This document shows, piece by piece, positions 7,316-17,296 of a DNA stretch of 17,431 nt. How positions within the stretch are numbered: position 1 is the first letter of the stretch; each line of letters opens with the position of its first letter. The notes beneath the pieces are model-generated. The model did not search any database. It saw only the letters and a program-made list of their open reading frames with translations, and was not told the DNA's origin. Both the position numbers and the translations under genes were made by a program. Source of the stretch: an uncultured Moraxella sp. (GTDB lineage: Bacteria; Pseudomonadota; Gammaproteobacteria; Pseudomonadales; Moraxellaceae); assembly GCA_927911235.1 (NCBI GenBank), contig CAKMOY010000043.1:1-17431 (forward strand). Direction: 5' to 3'.

Positions 7316-10300
7316 ATGCGTGCGTGTTATCAACAACAACATCATTTTATGCGTTTAACGCCTGTATCGCTGGCGGTATTGACCGTTTTGAGCGTTTCTA
7401 TGACTTTTAGTCAGCCAAGTTTTGCCGAAGATTTGCCACAACCTGTCGTGCAACAAAATAACAGCCCAAACTCAACCCAACAATTAAACGAAACCTTGCA
7501 AATAATCAACAAATTTTTGATACTGATAATTATGTGTATCAAGTGCCAACACAACAAACCCAAAATCAAAATAGCCTAAGCAATGCAACCGATACGGCAG
7601 TGCTTAACCCAACAGAAAACCCAACAGAAAATAATGCACCAAACAGCCATTCCAATCAACAAAACAATGCAAACAATCATTTAAGCAACAATTCAAATAA
7701 TAAAATCAGCACACGCCTACAAAACCAAACTTTGACCGATTATGACAATTTTAATCAGCCGATTGCCGCGTTTGATAATCAACATTTGTTAATGATAGTC
7801 AGATTCAAAATGACAATAGCCTTGATAACGCAAAACAACAACAGCCCAAACAACAAATTATCAATAGCCAAGCGGTGATGGATAGCCCAAAAGACGTTGA
7901 AAAAACCTTAAACGACATTGCCAACACCAACAACCAACAAGCGACCATTAACAATCAAATTAACCAAAGTAAAGACCTTGACAACGCTGATGTGATTAAT
8001 CCTGATGATTATCTGCCAAGCTATGAACAGGACTCCGCCCAAATTGCGATTGCCAAGCCAAACACGACTGTTACCGCAGACAGTAAGGGTTTGATTAGCA
8101 AATTAAAAAATCGTGTGCTAAATACCGTTGATGGGGCGAATTATATTGATATCAGCTTTGCCAATGCTGATGAAGCATTGCAACCTGCCAAAAATATCAA
8201 AGCGTCATTGGAGCAAGTGACGGTAGAATCCGTTGCAGATTTTAACGGCAGTATCAATCGCTTGCGTCAGATTGCTCTTGATGCGGCAAAGGCGGTCGGC
8301 TATTATGAAACCGAAGTGTCGTTTAAACATTTGGGCGGTGATAATATAGAAGTGAACCTAAAGGCTGGCGAGCCTGTGATTGTACAACATCAATTGTTTG
8401 ACATTCGTGGCGAAGGGGCGGAAGGCGAGCAGTCAATCCCTGATTATGATGTCATTGAAAACGAAGCCTTGCCCCAAGCGGGCGATGTGTTCAATCATGG
8501 ACAATATGAAGCGAGCAAATCGGCGGTGGACAGTGTTTCTCAAACACATGGATTTTTTGATGGCAAATGGTTAAACCATTCGGTTGATGTGATTTTGCCT
8601 GACAATGTGGCAGACGTGGATTTGGTGTATGACACCCAAAGTCGTTATCAATTTGGCGATATCAAAGTTTACAGCATTGATAAAGAGGGCAATCTCACTG
8701 ATGACCCAGACAAACTGCCGATTAAACCAGAATTGTTACAACAACTCATGCCTTACCAAAAAGGCGACCCTTATTATCAACCATTAGTTACCAAACTTAC
8801 TAACAATTTATCGGTAACTCGTTATTTTAACAGTATGAATGTGGACGTGATTTTGCCTGCGGACAGCGGAGCAGGGGTAACATCGCAAAATACTACACCC
8901 AACAATGCACAAGCCAATTCACAAAACAGTTCACAAGCCAATAGCCAAAATAATTCGCAAAATAATTCACAAGCCAATTCGCAAAACAGCGATAATAATA
9001 CAGCCGACCAAACCCAAATCGCTCAAAATCAACCAAGAAAAAACAATGACGGTGATATCCAAAGCCAAAACGTCACCGCTGATGCAACGGACAACCCTGC
9101 CAATATCCAAAATCCAAAGGATTACGCGCCGCTTGAATTTAACATTGATGACACCACCCAAGAGCGGTTAGACATTATCAAAGCTAAATCACGCATTTTG
9201 TTACAAGCCCCAGAAGACATGGAGCTTGCCCCAGAAGAAAAAAATATCAGTAAAAATCCGTTGGTTATCCTTGCCAATGCGGTGAGCGATATTGCCAAAA
9301 AAATTGATAAAAACCAAAATGACAATAGCAATGACAAAAAAGTGCAACAAGCCATCGCAGGCGACCTAGTACAAAAGCTTACGCCAGAGCAAGTCGCCGA
9401 ACAAAAAGCCGTGCCAACTTATATCGTGCTTGATGCGACAAAACCCCGTGAGGCAGAAGTCGGTCTGGGCTATGAAACGGACGTGGGCGTGCGTGCGATT
9501 GGCAAAATTAACAACAACCTTGTCAATAAAAGTGGCTATCAAGCAGGGATTAGCACCACCGTGTCTCGTGTAGACCAAGCGGTGGAGGTTACGGGCAGTC
9601 TGCCGTACAAGCACCCAATTGATGACAAATTAACAGGCTCGCTCGGCTATCAACACAAACAATCGGACAAACTTGCCAATACCTTTGAAGTGGAAACTTT
9701 ATACGCCAATCTTGCCCGCAATATCAACCGTGAATCAGGCTGGAATCGTACCATGTCCGTGCGTTATCGTACCGACAAGTTAAGCCTATCTGAGGGCAAT
9801 TATGATACAGATAATTTGCCCTATCCTTTTAACAATTATGCATCCGACTTTACCCAAGAGGCGTTGTTGTTTGGCTATGCCATGCATAAAACCCAAGCGG
9901 ACAATGTGATGAATCCGACCATTGGTTACAGTCAGCGATATTCGCTAGAAGTCGGTGGTGATGGGCTTTTGACAGATACCAATTTGGCGATTTTGCGAGC
10001 AGGGGCGACAGGGCTGTATAGCTTTGGCGATGATAAAAAGCACCAAGTATTAGGACGGCTGGATTTGGGCTATATTTATAGCGACAATTTTTATAAAGTG
10101 CCATATCGCTTGCGATTTTTTGCAGGGGGCGACCAAAGTATTCGTGGTTTTAACACCGACACACTTGCACCAACTTATGGCGACCAGTCGTTTTTGATGG
10201 GTGGCGATGCTTTGGCGGTCGGTTCGCTTGAGTACAATTATGAATTTCGTGAGGGTTTACGTTTGGCGTTGTTTGGCGATGTCGGCAATGCCTACGACAC

Positions 10301-10454
10301 CACAGGCGAAGCGGATAACAAAACGCACGTGGGCTTAGGCACTGGTATTCGTTGGTCATCGCCGATTGGTCTGGTGCGGCTGGACGTGGCGACAGGCGTA
10401 ACCGATGACGATGACCCTGTGCGTATTCACTTTTTTATCGGTTCACCTTTATAA
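7316..10454 (+). pseudogene. tamA: TamA-like Omp85 outer-membrane assembly protein, long form, two N-terminal frameshifts
   Basis: TamA is an outer-membrane Omp85 protein with three periplasmic POTRA domains and a 16-strand barrel; with TamB it helps insert some outer-membrane proteins and is linked to lipid transport. Start ATG 7316 follows a GGGGGA ribosome site. A signal peptide ends around PSFA-ED (7430). Then comes an Asn/Gln-rich stretch to about 7990, POTRA domains from about 8100, and the barrel from about 9440 to the end. Barrel marks include KPREAEVGLGYETD, FFAGGDQSIRGF (the family's RGF loop) and a terminal RIHFFIGSPL. Two single-A losses break the frame: near 7500-7502 (should read QNNQQIFDTDNYVYQ) and 7791-7792 (should read LLNDSQIQNDN). 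The remaining 7875-10454 is open. Repaired length is about 1047 residues against 577 in E. coli. The Asn/Gln-rich regions account for most of the excess. tamB follows at 10540. Confidence 0.88.
8910..8993 (+). repeat. 24-bp coding minisatellite inside tamA
   Basis: Three imperfect 24-base units (8910-8933, 8934-8957, 8970-8993) and one 12-base half unit (8958-8969) encode the octapeptide QANSQN(N/S)S and a half copy QNNS. All units are multiples of three, so copy-number change keeps the frame. It lies in the Asn/Gln-rich insertion of TamA. Confidence 0.8.
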
Positions 10455-10503
10455 GAAGCAAAAAATATGAACAAAATCTATAATTTATGATAAATTTTTT
10501 GTT

Positions 10504-10525
10504 AAAATAGCAAATTTACTATTTT
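10504..10525 (+). repeat. Small hairpin between tamA and tamB
   Basis: AAAATAG (10504-10510) and CTATTTT (10519-10525) form a 7-bp A/T-rich stem with an 8-base loop, followed by AATAATTTTT, 14 bases before the tamB ATG. It could be a weak attenuator or part of a promoter region (TTGTTA at 10498-10503; TATAAT at 10479-10484). Function is not determined. Confidence 0.3.
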
Positions 10526-10539
10526 AATAATTTTTATCC

Positions 10540-13500
10540 ATGAGCAAACAACCGACCGACCCAAAACATGACGACACCGAAATTGTTGATGGCTTAGACC
10601 CAGCCGAGCGTGATGCCAGATGGCTTCGCCGTTGGTATCCTTTGTCATTTGTCAGCAAATTGGCGTTGGTCGTGGTGGTTGGTTTATTGGCACTGATTTT
10701 GACAATTTATTATGCCGTTGGCACATCGTGGGGAACGCAGTTTTTATTAAATGCTATCGTACAACAAACAGGTATTGGTCTAAAAGTAGGCGAGGGAAAT
10801 TTGCGAGATGGGCTGTGGGTATATGACATCAAAGTCCCTGCCAATCCGCCCAAAAGCAATATTGAAGTGAGCGTGGATAAAGCCTATGTCAAAGTCGGCT
10901 GGCGAGCGTTATTAACCAAACAAGTCCACCTACGAGAAGCAAACGTGGGACAAGTGATTATCACCAATCACAAACCACCGAGCAACAGCAACGAGCCTTT
11001 TGCTTACGAAAAAATCGCCTTGCCTGTGGATTTGACCTTAGATGATGTTAAAGCCAATTTGGTGCGTTATCAACAAGCCGATACCAAAATTGATTTTAAA
11101 AATGCCGATATCCAAGATTTACATGGTTTGACAGCCAAATTGAAGTGGATTCTGCCAAGTTAGGCTATAACGAATTATTAACCATTGATAAACTCTCTGG
11201 TAAAATAGACTTACAAAACAACTATCCGCTAGATGCCAATGCCATCGTTACCATTCACGCCCTAGAAAAAGCCTATTTTGACAAAATTGATGGGCATATC
11301 ACAGGCAGTTTGCAATCGCTTACCGCCAAAGTCAAAAGCCGTTATAACAAAGCGGATATTGAAGGCGTTTTGACGGCAAAACCGCTTGAACCAAAAGCCC
11401 CATTTGACGCAAAACTTACCTTTAAAGACGCCTTATTGCCGTATGCGACCGAGCAAAATATCCGCTTAACCAATGGCTCAATCACTGCCAAAGGGGTTAC
11501 TGATGATATAGATTTGGTGATTGATACCGATTTGAGTGCCAAAGATATTCCAAACGGGCATTATCAAGGGCGAGCCAACACAGATGGCAACAAGTTAAAC
11601 ATTGAAGAATTGGTCGCAACCTTACCAGAAGGGCAACTTGTCAGCCGTGGCGTGATTGATTGGGAAAATCGTGTCAATATCGCCTTGATGAATACCGCAC
11701 AAAATTTTGCCATTCGTAAATTATTGCCGAGCGATATAGTCCCTTACGCTCCAGCCATGTTAAACGGTCAGCTTGCCTTTGTTTATGATGTGGCAACCGA
11801 CAGCGAGCCGATGACGATAAAAGCCAATCTTCGCCAAAACGATGGCGAGATTGTTAATGCCATTATCCATCAAGCGGACGGTGAAAAAACGCCCTATCAT
11901 ATCAATGCCAATTGGCAAAAATATATCCGCCAAAATGTGCCAAATATCGGCAATATCAACAGTCCAAGCGGACGAGCCAATATTGTTTATCAACCTGCCA
12001 AAACCGCCAATCAAGCCGATACCTTGGACATCAACGCTAAAGCAACCATCAATGAACTTAACATCGCTCCACAAGGCGATTATCAAGCTACCGTCAAAAA
12101 AGTTGGTGATAAAATTGATATCAATGCCTTTGATTATCAAGGCGTGGCAGGGGCTTTGACAGGGACAGGCGGTCTGACGTTGGCTCATGGCAATCAGCCT
12201 TTAAACTGGCAAATCAACGCCAAAACGCAAGATTTTAACGCCAAAAAAGTGATTGACAGCGTGCCGTTGTCCGCTTTGACAGGCAATGTGGTTGCTACAG
12301 GCGTGATAAAAAATTTGAGCAAAACCCAAGTTCAGCACCAAATTGACATCAAACAAATTGACATGACAGGCGATATGTTGGCAACGGACAAAGCCAACAA
12401 ACCGAGCAAAAAACGCCTCAATTTAACAGGCAATGGCAATGCCTTAATCAATTTGACAGGCAGTGAAATCAATCATTTGACTGCAAAATTTGACGGTAGC
12501 CTTGATGTGCCAGACGTACCAAAGGGCAAGTTTAACTTTGATGTGGCGGGCAATCTTCAACAACTCACCATCAATCAGTTTAATCACCAAAGCGACCAAG
12601 GGGCAATCAGTGCCAAAGGCAAGGTGGACTTGGTGAACGGCGTGGGCTGGGATATGACGGCAAATGTCAAAAATTTTGATGCCAGTTTTTTTGCCCCAGA
12701 TTTGCCAAGCAATTTGACAGGCGATATCAAAACCGATGGTTTTTGGCGAAAAGGCAGTCAATTTATCCATTTGCAAAATCTCAATTTGACAGGACGCTTA
12801 AAAAATCAAGATTTGACAGCGACAGGTTCGTTGATTGCCAAATTAAAATTGCCAGAAAATTTAGCCAATTTACAAACTATTTTTAACCAAAATAATCAAT
12901 CTGGCAGACAATTGATTGATGAATTAAAAGCCGACAATCTTTTGTTAAAATGGGGCAATAACCGCATTACCGCCACAGGCAACCAAAATCAACTGGTTAC
13001 AACCGTAGATGTCAGCACTTTAAATCAGCTAGTGCCACAGCTACAAGGCATGGTGCGTGGTGGCATTGTGCTGTCGCAACAACCGAGCCAAACTTTGCCA
13101 AATGTCATGGTAGATTTGGTCGGACGTAATATCAGCGTGCCAAATTTTCGGGTGCTAGACGCAAGTGTCAAAGGCGAGATGGTGAACCTTGCTAATTCGC
13201 CAAGCCATCTACAGGTCAATGCTACAGGCTTGAACATTGCCAATCAGCCACTAAGAGCCTTGCAGTTACAGTTTGACGGTACACAAAAAGACCATCGCCT
13301 TGATGTCAAAGCCGACAGCGTGCGTGGTAGCGTGCAGGCAAGTTTAAAAGGGGCGATAGATTTAAACAAAAAAAAAATGGCAAGGCGTGCTTGGCAACGG
13401 ACAAATCGGCACAAAATATGCCAAATTGCAACAAATTCAACCAAGCCAAATGGCGTTAAATTGGCAAAATCCAAGCGTTCAGTTAGCTTCGCATTGCTGG

Positions 13501-15214
13501 CAAACGGTGGGACAGTCTGGTAAGTTATGCTTAAATGACAATTTAACCGTATCACAAAATGTAGGCAAGGTGAATTTGGATATCAAAAACATTGATAGCC
13601 AAGTATTTAGCGTGATTTTGCCAGAAGATATCGCATGGTCTGGCAAATTAAACGGTTCGGCATTGGTAAATTGGCAAAAAATCAAAACCAACCGTCAATG
13701 CCAGTTTTTATTCGGACAATGGCACATTTGGCACAGCACCGCAGTCGCCTGACGAATTGGCAGGCGTGGTCGCTTATAAGCGTGTGAGCCTAATTGCTCG
13801 CTCCACCAATGACGGCTTAAAACTGCGTGCCGACCTAAAAACTGCCAATGATGCTGGTGATGGTTATTTAGATGCGGTGATTAATCCTTATAAGGAAAAC
13901 AAACCGATTGATGGCACAGTGGTTTTTGACCAAATTCAGTTGGCAATTTTAAAACCATTTTTCCCAGCGTTAGAACGCTTGACAGGGACGGCATTGGTTG
14001 CAGGTAAGGTAAACGGCACGCTGATGCAGCCCAAATTTGTCGGCGATATTGAGATTCAAGATGCAGGTGTGTCCGTGATTGGCTTGCCAATGCGACTAGA
14101 AAACATCAATGTGCTAGGCTCGGTCAATGGCAACCAAGCCAAAATCACAGGCGACTTTACCACACCTGACAAAGGGGCAGGGCTGATTGCGGGTACGGTG
14201 GATTGGGTCAATGAATTGCAAGCCAAACTCAAAATCACAGGCGAAAATCTACAAGTGAGCCAACCGCCATTGGTAAGTGCCAAGATTAACCCTATGTTTG
14301 ACGTGATTGTCCGTCCAAACCGCCGTCAAGTGGATATCGTGGGCGTGGTGGATATTCCGCAAGCGGTTATCCGTCCGCCTGAAGCCAGTGAAAATGTCGT
14401 GACCCAATCGGCTGATGTCAATGTGATTGACCGTAGATTGGCAGGGCAAATTGACCAAGTTTTAAAAGTGTCTTTGCCTTGGTCTATCAATGCCGATATC
14501 GGTGTAGATTTGGGTAAAAATGTGGAGTTTCAAGGCTTTGGGGCAAAATTACCATTGGCAGGGGCATTGCATTTGACCCAACGTGGACAAGGCTCAATGC
14601 AAGCCAAAGGCGTGGTGCAAATTGCCAAACGTTCAAAAGTAGAAATTTTTGGACAAAATTTGGACTTAAACTTTGCCCAAGTTCGCTTTAATGGGGCGGT
14701 GAGTAACCCAAGTGTCAATGTACAAGCTACCAAAGATATTCAAGGTATTGAAACAGGTGTCAAAGTTACAGGCAACGTTAGCCGACCCAATATCGTTGTC
14801 TTTAACGATGGCGGTCTGACCGAACAACAAGCCATGAACGCATTGGTAACAGGCAGTCTAAACAACAATAGCGGACAAAATACCAGCGAGCAAGACTTTA
14901 GAAGCCGTGTGAATAATACCCTTGCGGCGGCGGGTTTAAGTTTTGGTCTGAGTGGGACAAGGGAACTAACCAATCAGATTGGGCGAGCCTTTGGGTTACA
15001 AAGTCTAACCCTTGATGCGACAGGGTCGGGCAGTGATACGTTGGTCGCTATCACAGGTTATATCACGCCAGATTTGTTTATCCGTTATGGCGTGGGCGTG
15101 TTTACCGCTCAGCCTGAGCTAAGTATGCGTTATCAATTAACTCGTAGACTATATATTGAAGGCAAATCCGCCACCAATAACGCCATTGATTTGATTTATA
15201 ATTGGCGGTTTTAA
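10540..15214 (+). pseudogene. tamB: TamB-like (AsmA/DUF490) bridge protein with three frameshifts
   Basis: TamB is anchored in the inner membrane and spans the periplasm as a long beta-taco to reach TamA. The N-terminus is cytosolic, with a signal anchor at about residues 40-65 (FVSKLALVVVVGLLALILTI). A long repetitive beta-rich body full of 'LTGN/ATG' strands follows. The end is the conserved TamB/DUF490 domain, with GSGSDTLVAITGYITPDLFI, a late YGVGVFT block and a terminal NWRF. Four open segments (10540-11163, 11145-13523, 13387-13752, 13757-15214) join smoothly if three A-run errors are corrected. One A is missing near 11144-11145 (AKLKVDSAKLGYN). One A is extra in the A10 run at 13368-13377 (NKKKWQGVLGNGQ). 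One A is extra in the A6 run at 13676-13681 (WQKSKPTVNASFY). Repaired length is about 1557 residues, longer than E. coli TamB (1259). No Shine-Dalgarno is seen at ATG 10540. It ends at a terminator shared with pilU. Confidence 0.88.
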
Positions 15215-15226
15215 CCGTTTTTAAAC

Positions 15227-15255
15227 AAAAAAGATTGGATAACCAATCTTTTTTT
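15227..15255. terminator. Bidirectional terminator between tamB and pilU
   Basis: AAAAAAGATTGG (15227-15238) and CCAATCTTTTTT (15243-15254) form a 12-bp perfect stem with a 4-base loop. A-runs and T-runs on both sides make it a terminator in either direction, fitting the convergent genes tamB (ends 15214) and pilU (ends 15278). Confidence 0.88.
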
Positions 15256-15277
15256 ATAATTTTTTTAATTAAAAGTT

Positions 15278-16471
15278 TTATTCCGCTTTTTCTTCTGCCA
15301 CATCTTCATGTAATGACAATGCCGTTGCACTGCCATCATCTTTTGAGCCGCGTGTGCTTTTTAGCTTGATTTGTAAACGCAATTCGTTGGCAGAATCGGC
15401 ATTACGAATGGCTTCATCATAAGTAATCGCCCCTTCGTTATACAGGTCAAACAACGCTTGGTCAAAGGTCTGCATACCAAGTTCACGAGATTTTGTCATA
15501 ATCGCCTTTAACTCGTGCATATTGCCTTTTAGGATAATATCGGCAATGAGCGGTGTGTTTAACATAATCTCAACCGCCGCACGGCGACCTTTGCCATCTT
15601 CGGTACGAATCAGACGCTGAGAAATAATCGCTTTCATATTGGACGACAAATCCATCAATAGCTGACCTTTTCGCTCTTCTGGGAAAAAGTTAATGATACG
15701 GTCAAGCGTTTGGTTGGCGTTGTTGGCGTGCAATGTACCTAAGCACAAATGCCCTGTTTCGGCAAAGGCAATGGCGTGTTCCATCGTTTCAGTATCACGA
15801 ATTTCCCCAATCAAAATCACATCAGGGGCTTGTCGCAAAGTGTTTTTTAGGGCATTGTGCCAAGAGTGGCTATCCACGCCCACTTCACGGTGGGTAATCA
15901 TAGATTTTTTGTGTTTGTGAACGTATTCCACAGGGTCTTCTACAGTGATGATATGTCCTGCTTGGTTTTCGTTGCGGTAGTCAATCATCGCCGCCAAAGA
16001 CGTGGATTTACCAGAACCTGTACCGCCAACCACCAATACCAAACCACGTTTTTCCATAATAACATCACGAAGTTTTTGTGGGAGCATAAGTTTTTCAAAG
16101 TTAGGAATTTCTGCTGCGATGGTACGAATCACCATGCCGACTTGGAGTTGTTGTTGAAAGACATTGACACGAAAGCGAGAGACATTTGGCACGTTAATCG
16201 CAAAGTTGCACTCAAGGTGTTCTTCAAATTCTTCACGCTGTCTGTCATTCATCAAGCTATAGGCAAACAGTTTGGTTTTTTCTGATGTTAAAGTTTTTTG
16301 GCTAAGCGGTTTCATCAAGCCTTGATGTTTGACACTTGGCGGAAATTCTGCGGTGATAAACAGGTCAGAACCGCCGATTTCCACGACTTTTGTCAGCATA
16401 TTAAACATGACATTGCGTGCTTCGTGGAGCGATTCTTCTGCAAAGTGTTTTAAGGATTCTTCATTAACCAT
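15278..16471 (-). CDS. pilU: Type IV pilus retraction ATPase PilU
   Basis: This 397-residue PilT/PilU-type secretion ATPase is a cytosolic hexameric motor that helps retract type IV pili for twitching and DNA uptake. An N-terminal PAS-like region contains EIGGSDLFIT (31-40). The RecA-like domain has Walker A GGTGSGKST (149-157), an Asp box (TVEDPVEYVH, 176-185), Walker B VILIGEIRD (218-226) with catalytic Glu223, and the His box ending TLH (246-248). The sequences REVGVDSHSWHNALKNTLRQ and LDRIINFFPEE match PilU rather than PilT, as does the acidic C-terminal tail. I chose ATG 16471 because AGAGG sits just upstream; the frame is open to 16609, but that extension is translated foldback-element sequence. 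No pilT is next to it. The upstream neighbour is a BI-1-like gene with its own terminator, so pilU is probably transcribed alone. Confidence 0.93.
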   Translation of the reverse strand: MVNEESLKHFAEESLHEARNVMFNMLTKVVEIGGSDLFITAEFPPSVKHQGLMKPLSQKTLTSEKTKLFAYSLMNDRQREEFEEHLECNFAINVPNVSRFRVNVFQQQLQVGMVIRTIAAEIPNFEKLMLPQKLRDVIMEKRGLVLVVGGTGSGKSTSLAAMIDYRNENQAGHIITVEDPVEYVHKHKKSMITHREVGVDSHSWHNALKNTLRQAPDVILIGEIRDTETMEHAIAFAETGHLCLGTLHANNANQTLDRIINFFPEERKGQLLMDLSSNMKAIISQRLIRTEDGKGRRAAVEIMLNTPLIADIILKGNMHELKAIMTKSRELGMQTFDQALFDLYNEGAITYDEAIRNADSANELRLQIKLKSTRGSKDDGSATALSLHEDVAEEKAE

Positions 16472-16493
16472 AACAGCCTCTGTTGTAAAATTA

Positions 16494-16697
16494 GAACCTA
16501 TATTCACAACGTTTTTGCAATGAAAAATGAAATAAATCGCCAGCTTTTCAAGGAAAAAACGCAGACTGATAGTCATTCTATCAGGCAAGTTTTTGACGCA
16601 GAAAAGCAAGATTCAGCGATTTTCCATGCAAAAGCAAATAAATATCTACTTTTAAAATTTGTAAAATGTTACTGCGTAATGTTGTGAATACAGGTTC
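16494..16697. mobile_element. 204-bp foldback/MITE-like element in the pilU leader
   Basis: The ends are 17-bp inverted repeats, GAACCTATATTCACAAC (16494-16510) and GTTGTGAATACAGGTTC (16681-16697), matching at 16 of 17 positions. A TTA (16491-16493 and 16698-16700) flanks each end and looks like a target-site duplication. Inside, CTGATAG (16566-16572) pairs with CTATCAG (16578-16584). Further arm blocks (TTTTGCA-ATG, AAATCGC, CTTTTC, AAAAAC) also recur in inverted order, so most of the element folds back on itself, except for about 45 extra bases in the right arm. It holds no plausible gene. The size, the inverted repeats and a TTA duplication fit a non-autonomous element moved by an IS5-type transposase, but the family is inferred. 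It sits 20 bases upstream of the pilU ATG. Confidence 0.75.
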
Positions 16698-16723
16698 TTA
16701 GATAGATTTGAAAAAATTGAACT

Positions 16724-16729
16724 ATTATA
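16724..16729 (-). promoter_or_regulatory. pilU: Possible original pilU promoter (-10), upstream of the element
   Basis: A perfect TATAAT on the - strand lies 24 bases upstream of the TTA flank of the foldback element. The base stretch 17 positions further upstream reads ATGAAA, a weak -35. If used, transcripts would run through the whole 204-bp element before reaching the pilU start. Confidence 0.35.
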
Positions 16730-16820
16730 ACGAATTTAAGCACAGTTTTCATACCATTCAGCCCTAAAGGCGTAAAAATGTTGATAAACTGTAAGCCATG
16801 TTTGAGTTTGACTAAAAAAC

Positions 16821-16853
16821 AAAAAAAACACGGCTCAAAACCGTGTTTTTTTT
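16821..16853 (-). terminator. Terminator of the BI-1-like gene
   Basis: An A8 run plus CACGG (16821-16833) pairs with CCGTG plus a T8 run (16841-16853) around a 7-base loop. It lies 18 bases after the stop of the - strand gene ending at 16872 and separates it from pilU. The hairpin could also act on the + strand. Confidence 0.82.
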
Positions 16854-16871
16854 GAAAATCTAAGATTGCGA

Positions 16872-17296
16872 TTAATCTTGTAAATTACGCAAAAAACGTA
16901 CAAATTCAATGTACATCCAAACCAATGTTGATAAAATACCGATACTTAGCACCCATTCAAAACTTTCATCAACGCCAGATTGATAAGCACGTTCTACATT
17001 GTCAAAATCCAACAACAAGCTAAATGACGCAATCACCACAACCAACAAGCTAAACGCTACGGCTGTGATACCGCCACTAAACAAATAAGGAATAGAACTA
17101 CCAAACAAACTTAAGCCAATTTGCACCAAATACACAAGGCTAATGGCAATGATGGCTGACATCATGACTGAGCGAAATTTTTCGGTAACTTTAATCACAT
17201 TGGCACGATATAACGCAAGCATTACCCCTGCGGTAACAAAGGTTGCCACCATTGCCGTTACCGCAACCGTTGGGAATTGCGTGGTAACAAATAATA
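16872..17296 (-). pseudogene. Bax inhibitor-1 (YccA/BaxI_1)-like membrane protein, 5' end removed by an IS
   Basis: About 140 C-terminal residues of a Bax inhibitor-1-like multi-pass membrane protein are present. The characteristic stretch TFVTAGVMLALYRANVIK is followed by KVTEKFRSVM, an ISLVYLVQIGLSLFG segment, a FSLLVVVIASFSLLLDFDNV segment and a C-terminal LSTLVWMYIEFVRFLRNLQD. This matches the Pfam BaxI_1 group, whose members are usually about 230-250 residues, so 90-110 residues are missing. The break is where IS5-family sequence begins (17297). The continuous frame from GTG 17339 is a chimera: its first 15 codons are translated IS sequence, not part of the family. No function can be assumed for the fragment. 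The biochemical role of bacterial members is poorly defined; homologues have been linked to membrane protease control and ion flux. Confidence 0.78.

Noticed and set aside
8905..9171. Separate small + strand ORF rich in His, Lys and Ile within tamA
   Set aside because: It is the out-of-frame reading of the Asn/Gln-rich minisatellite region and has no ribosome site.
11900..15050. Frequent ACAGGC as a DNA uptake sequence
   Set aside because: Most copies are in-frame Thr-Gly codons in the repetitive beta structure of TamB, so protein sequence explains the excess.
16472..16609. Longer N-terminus for PilU read through from the foldback element
   Set aside because: The extra residues are translated element sequence and the family aligns from the ATG at 16471, which has its own ribosome site.
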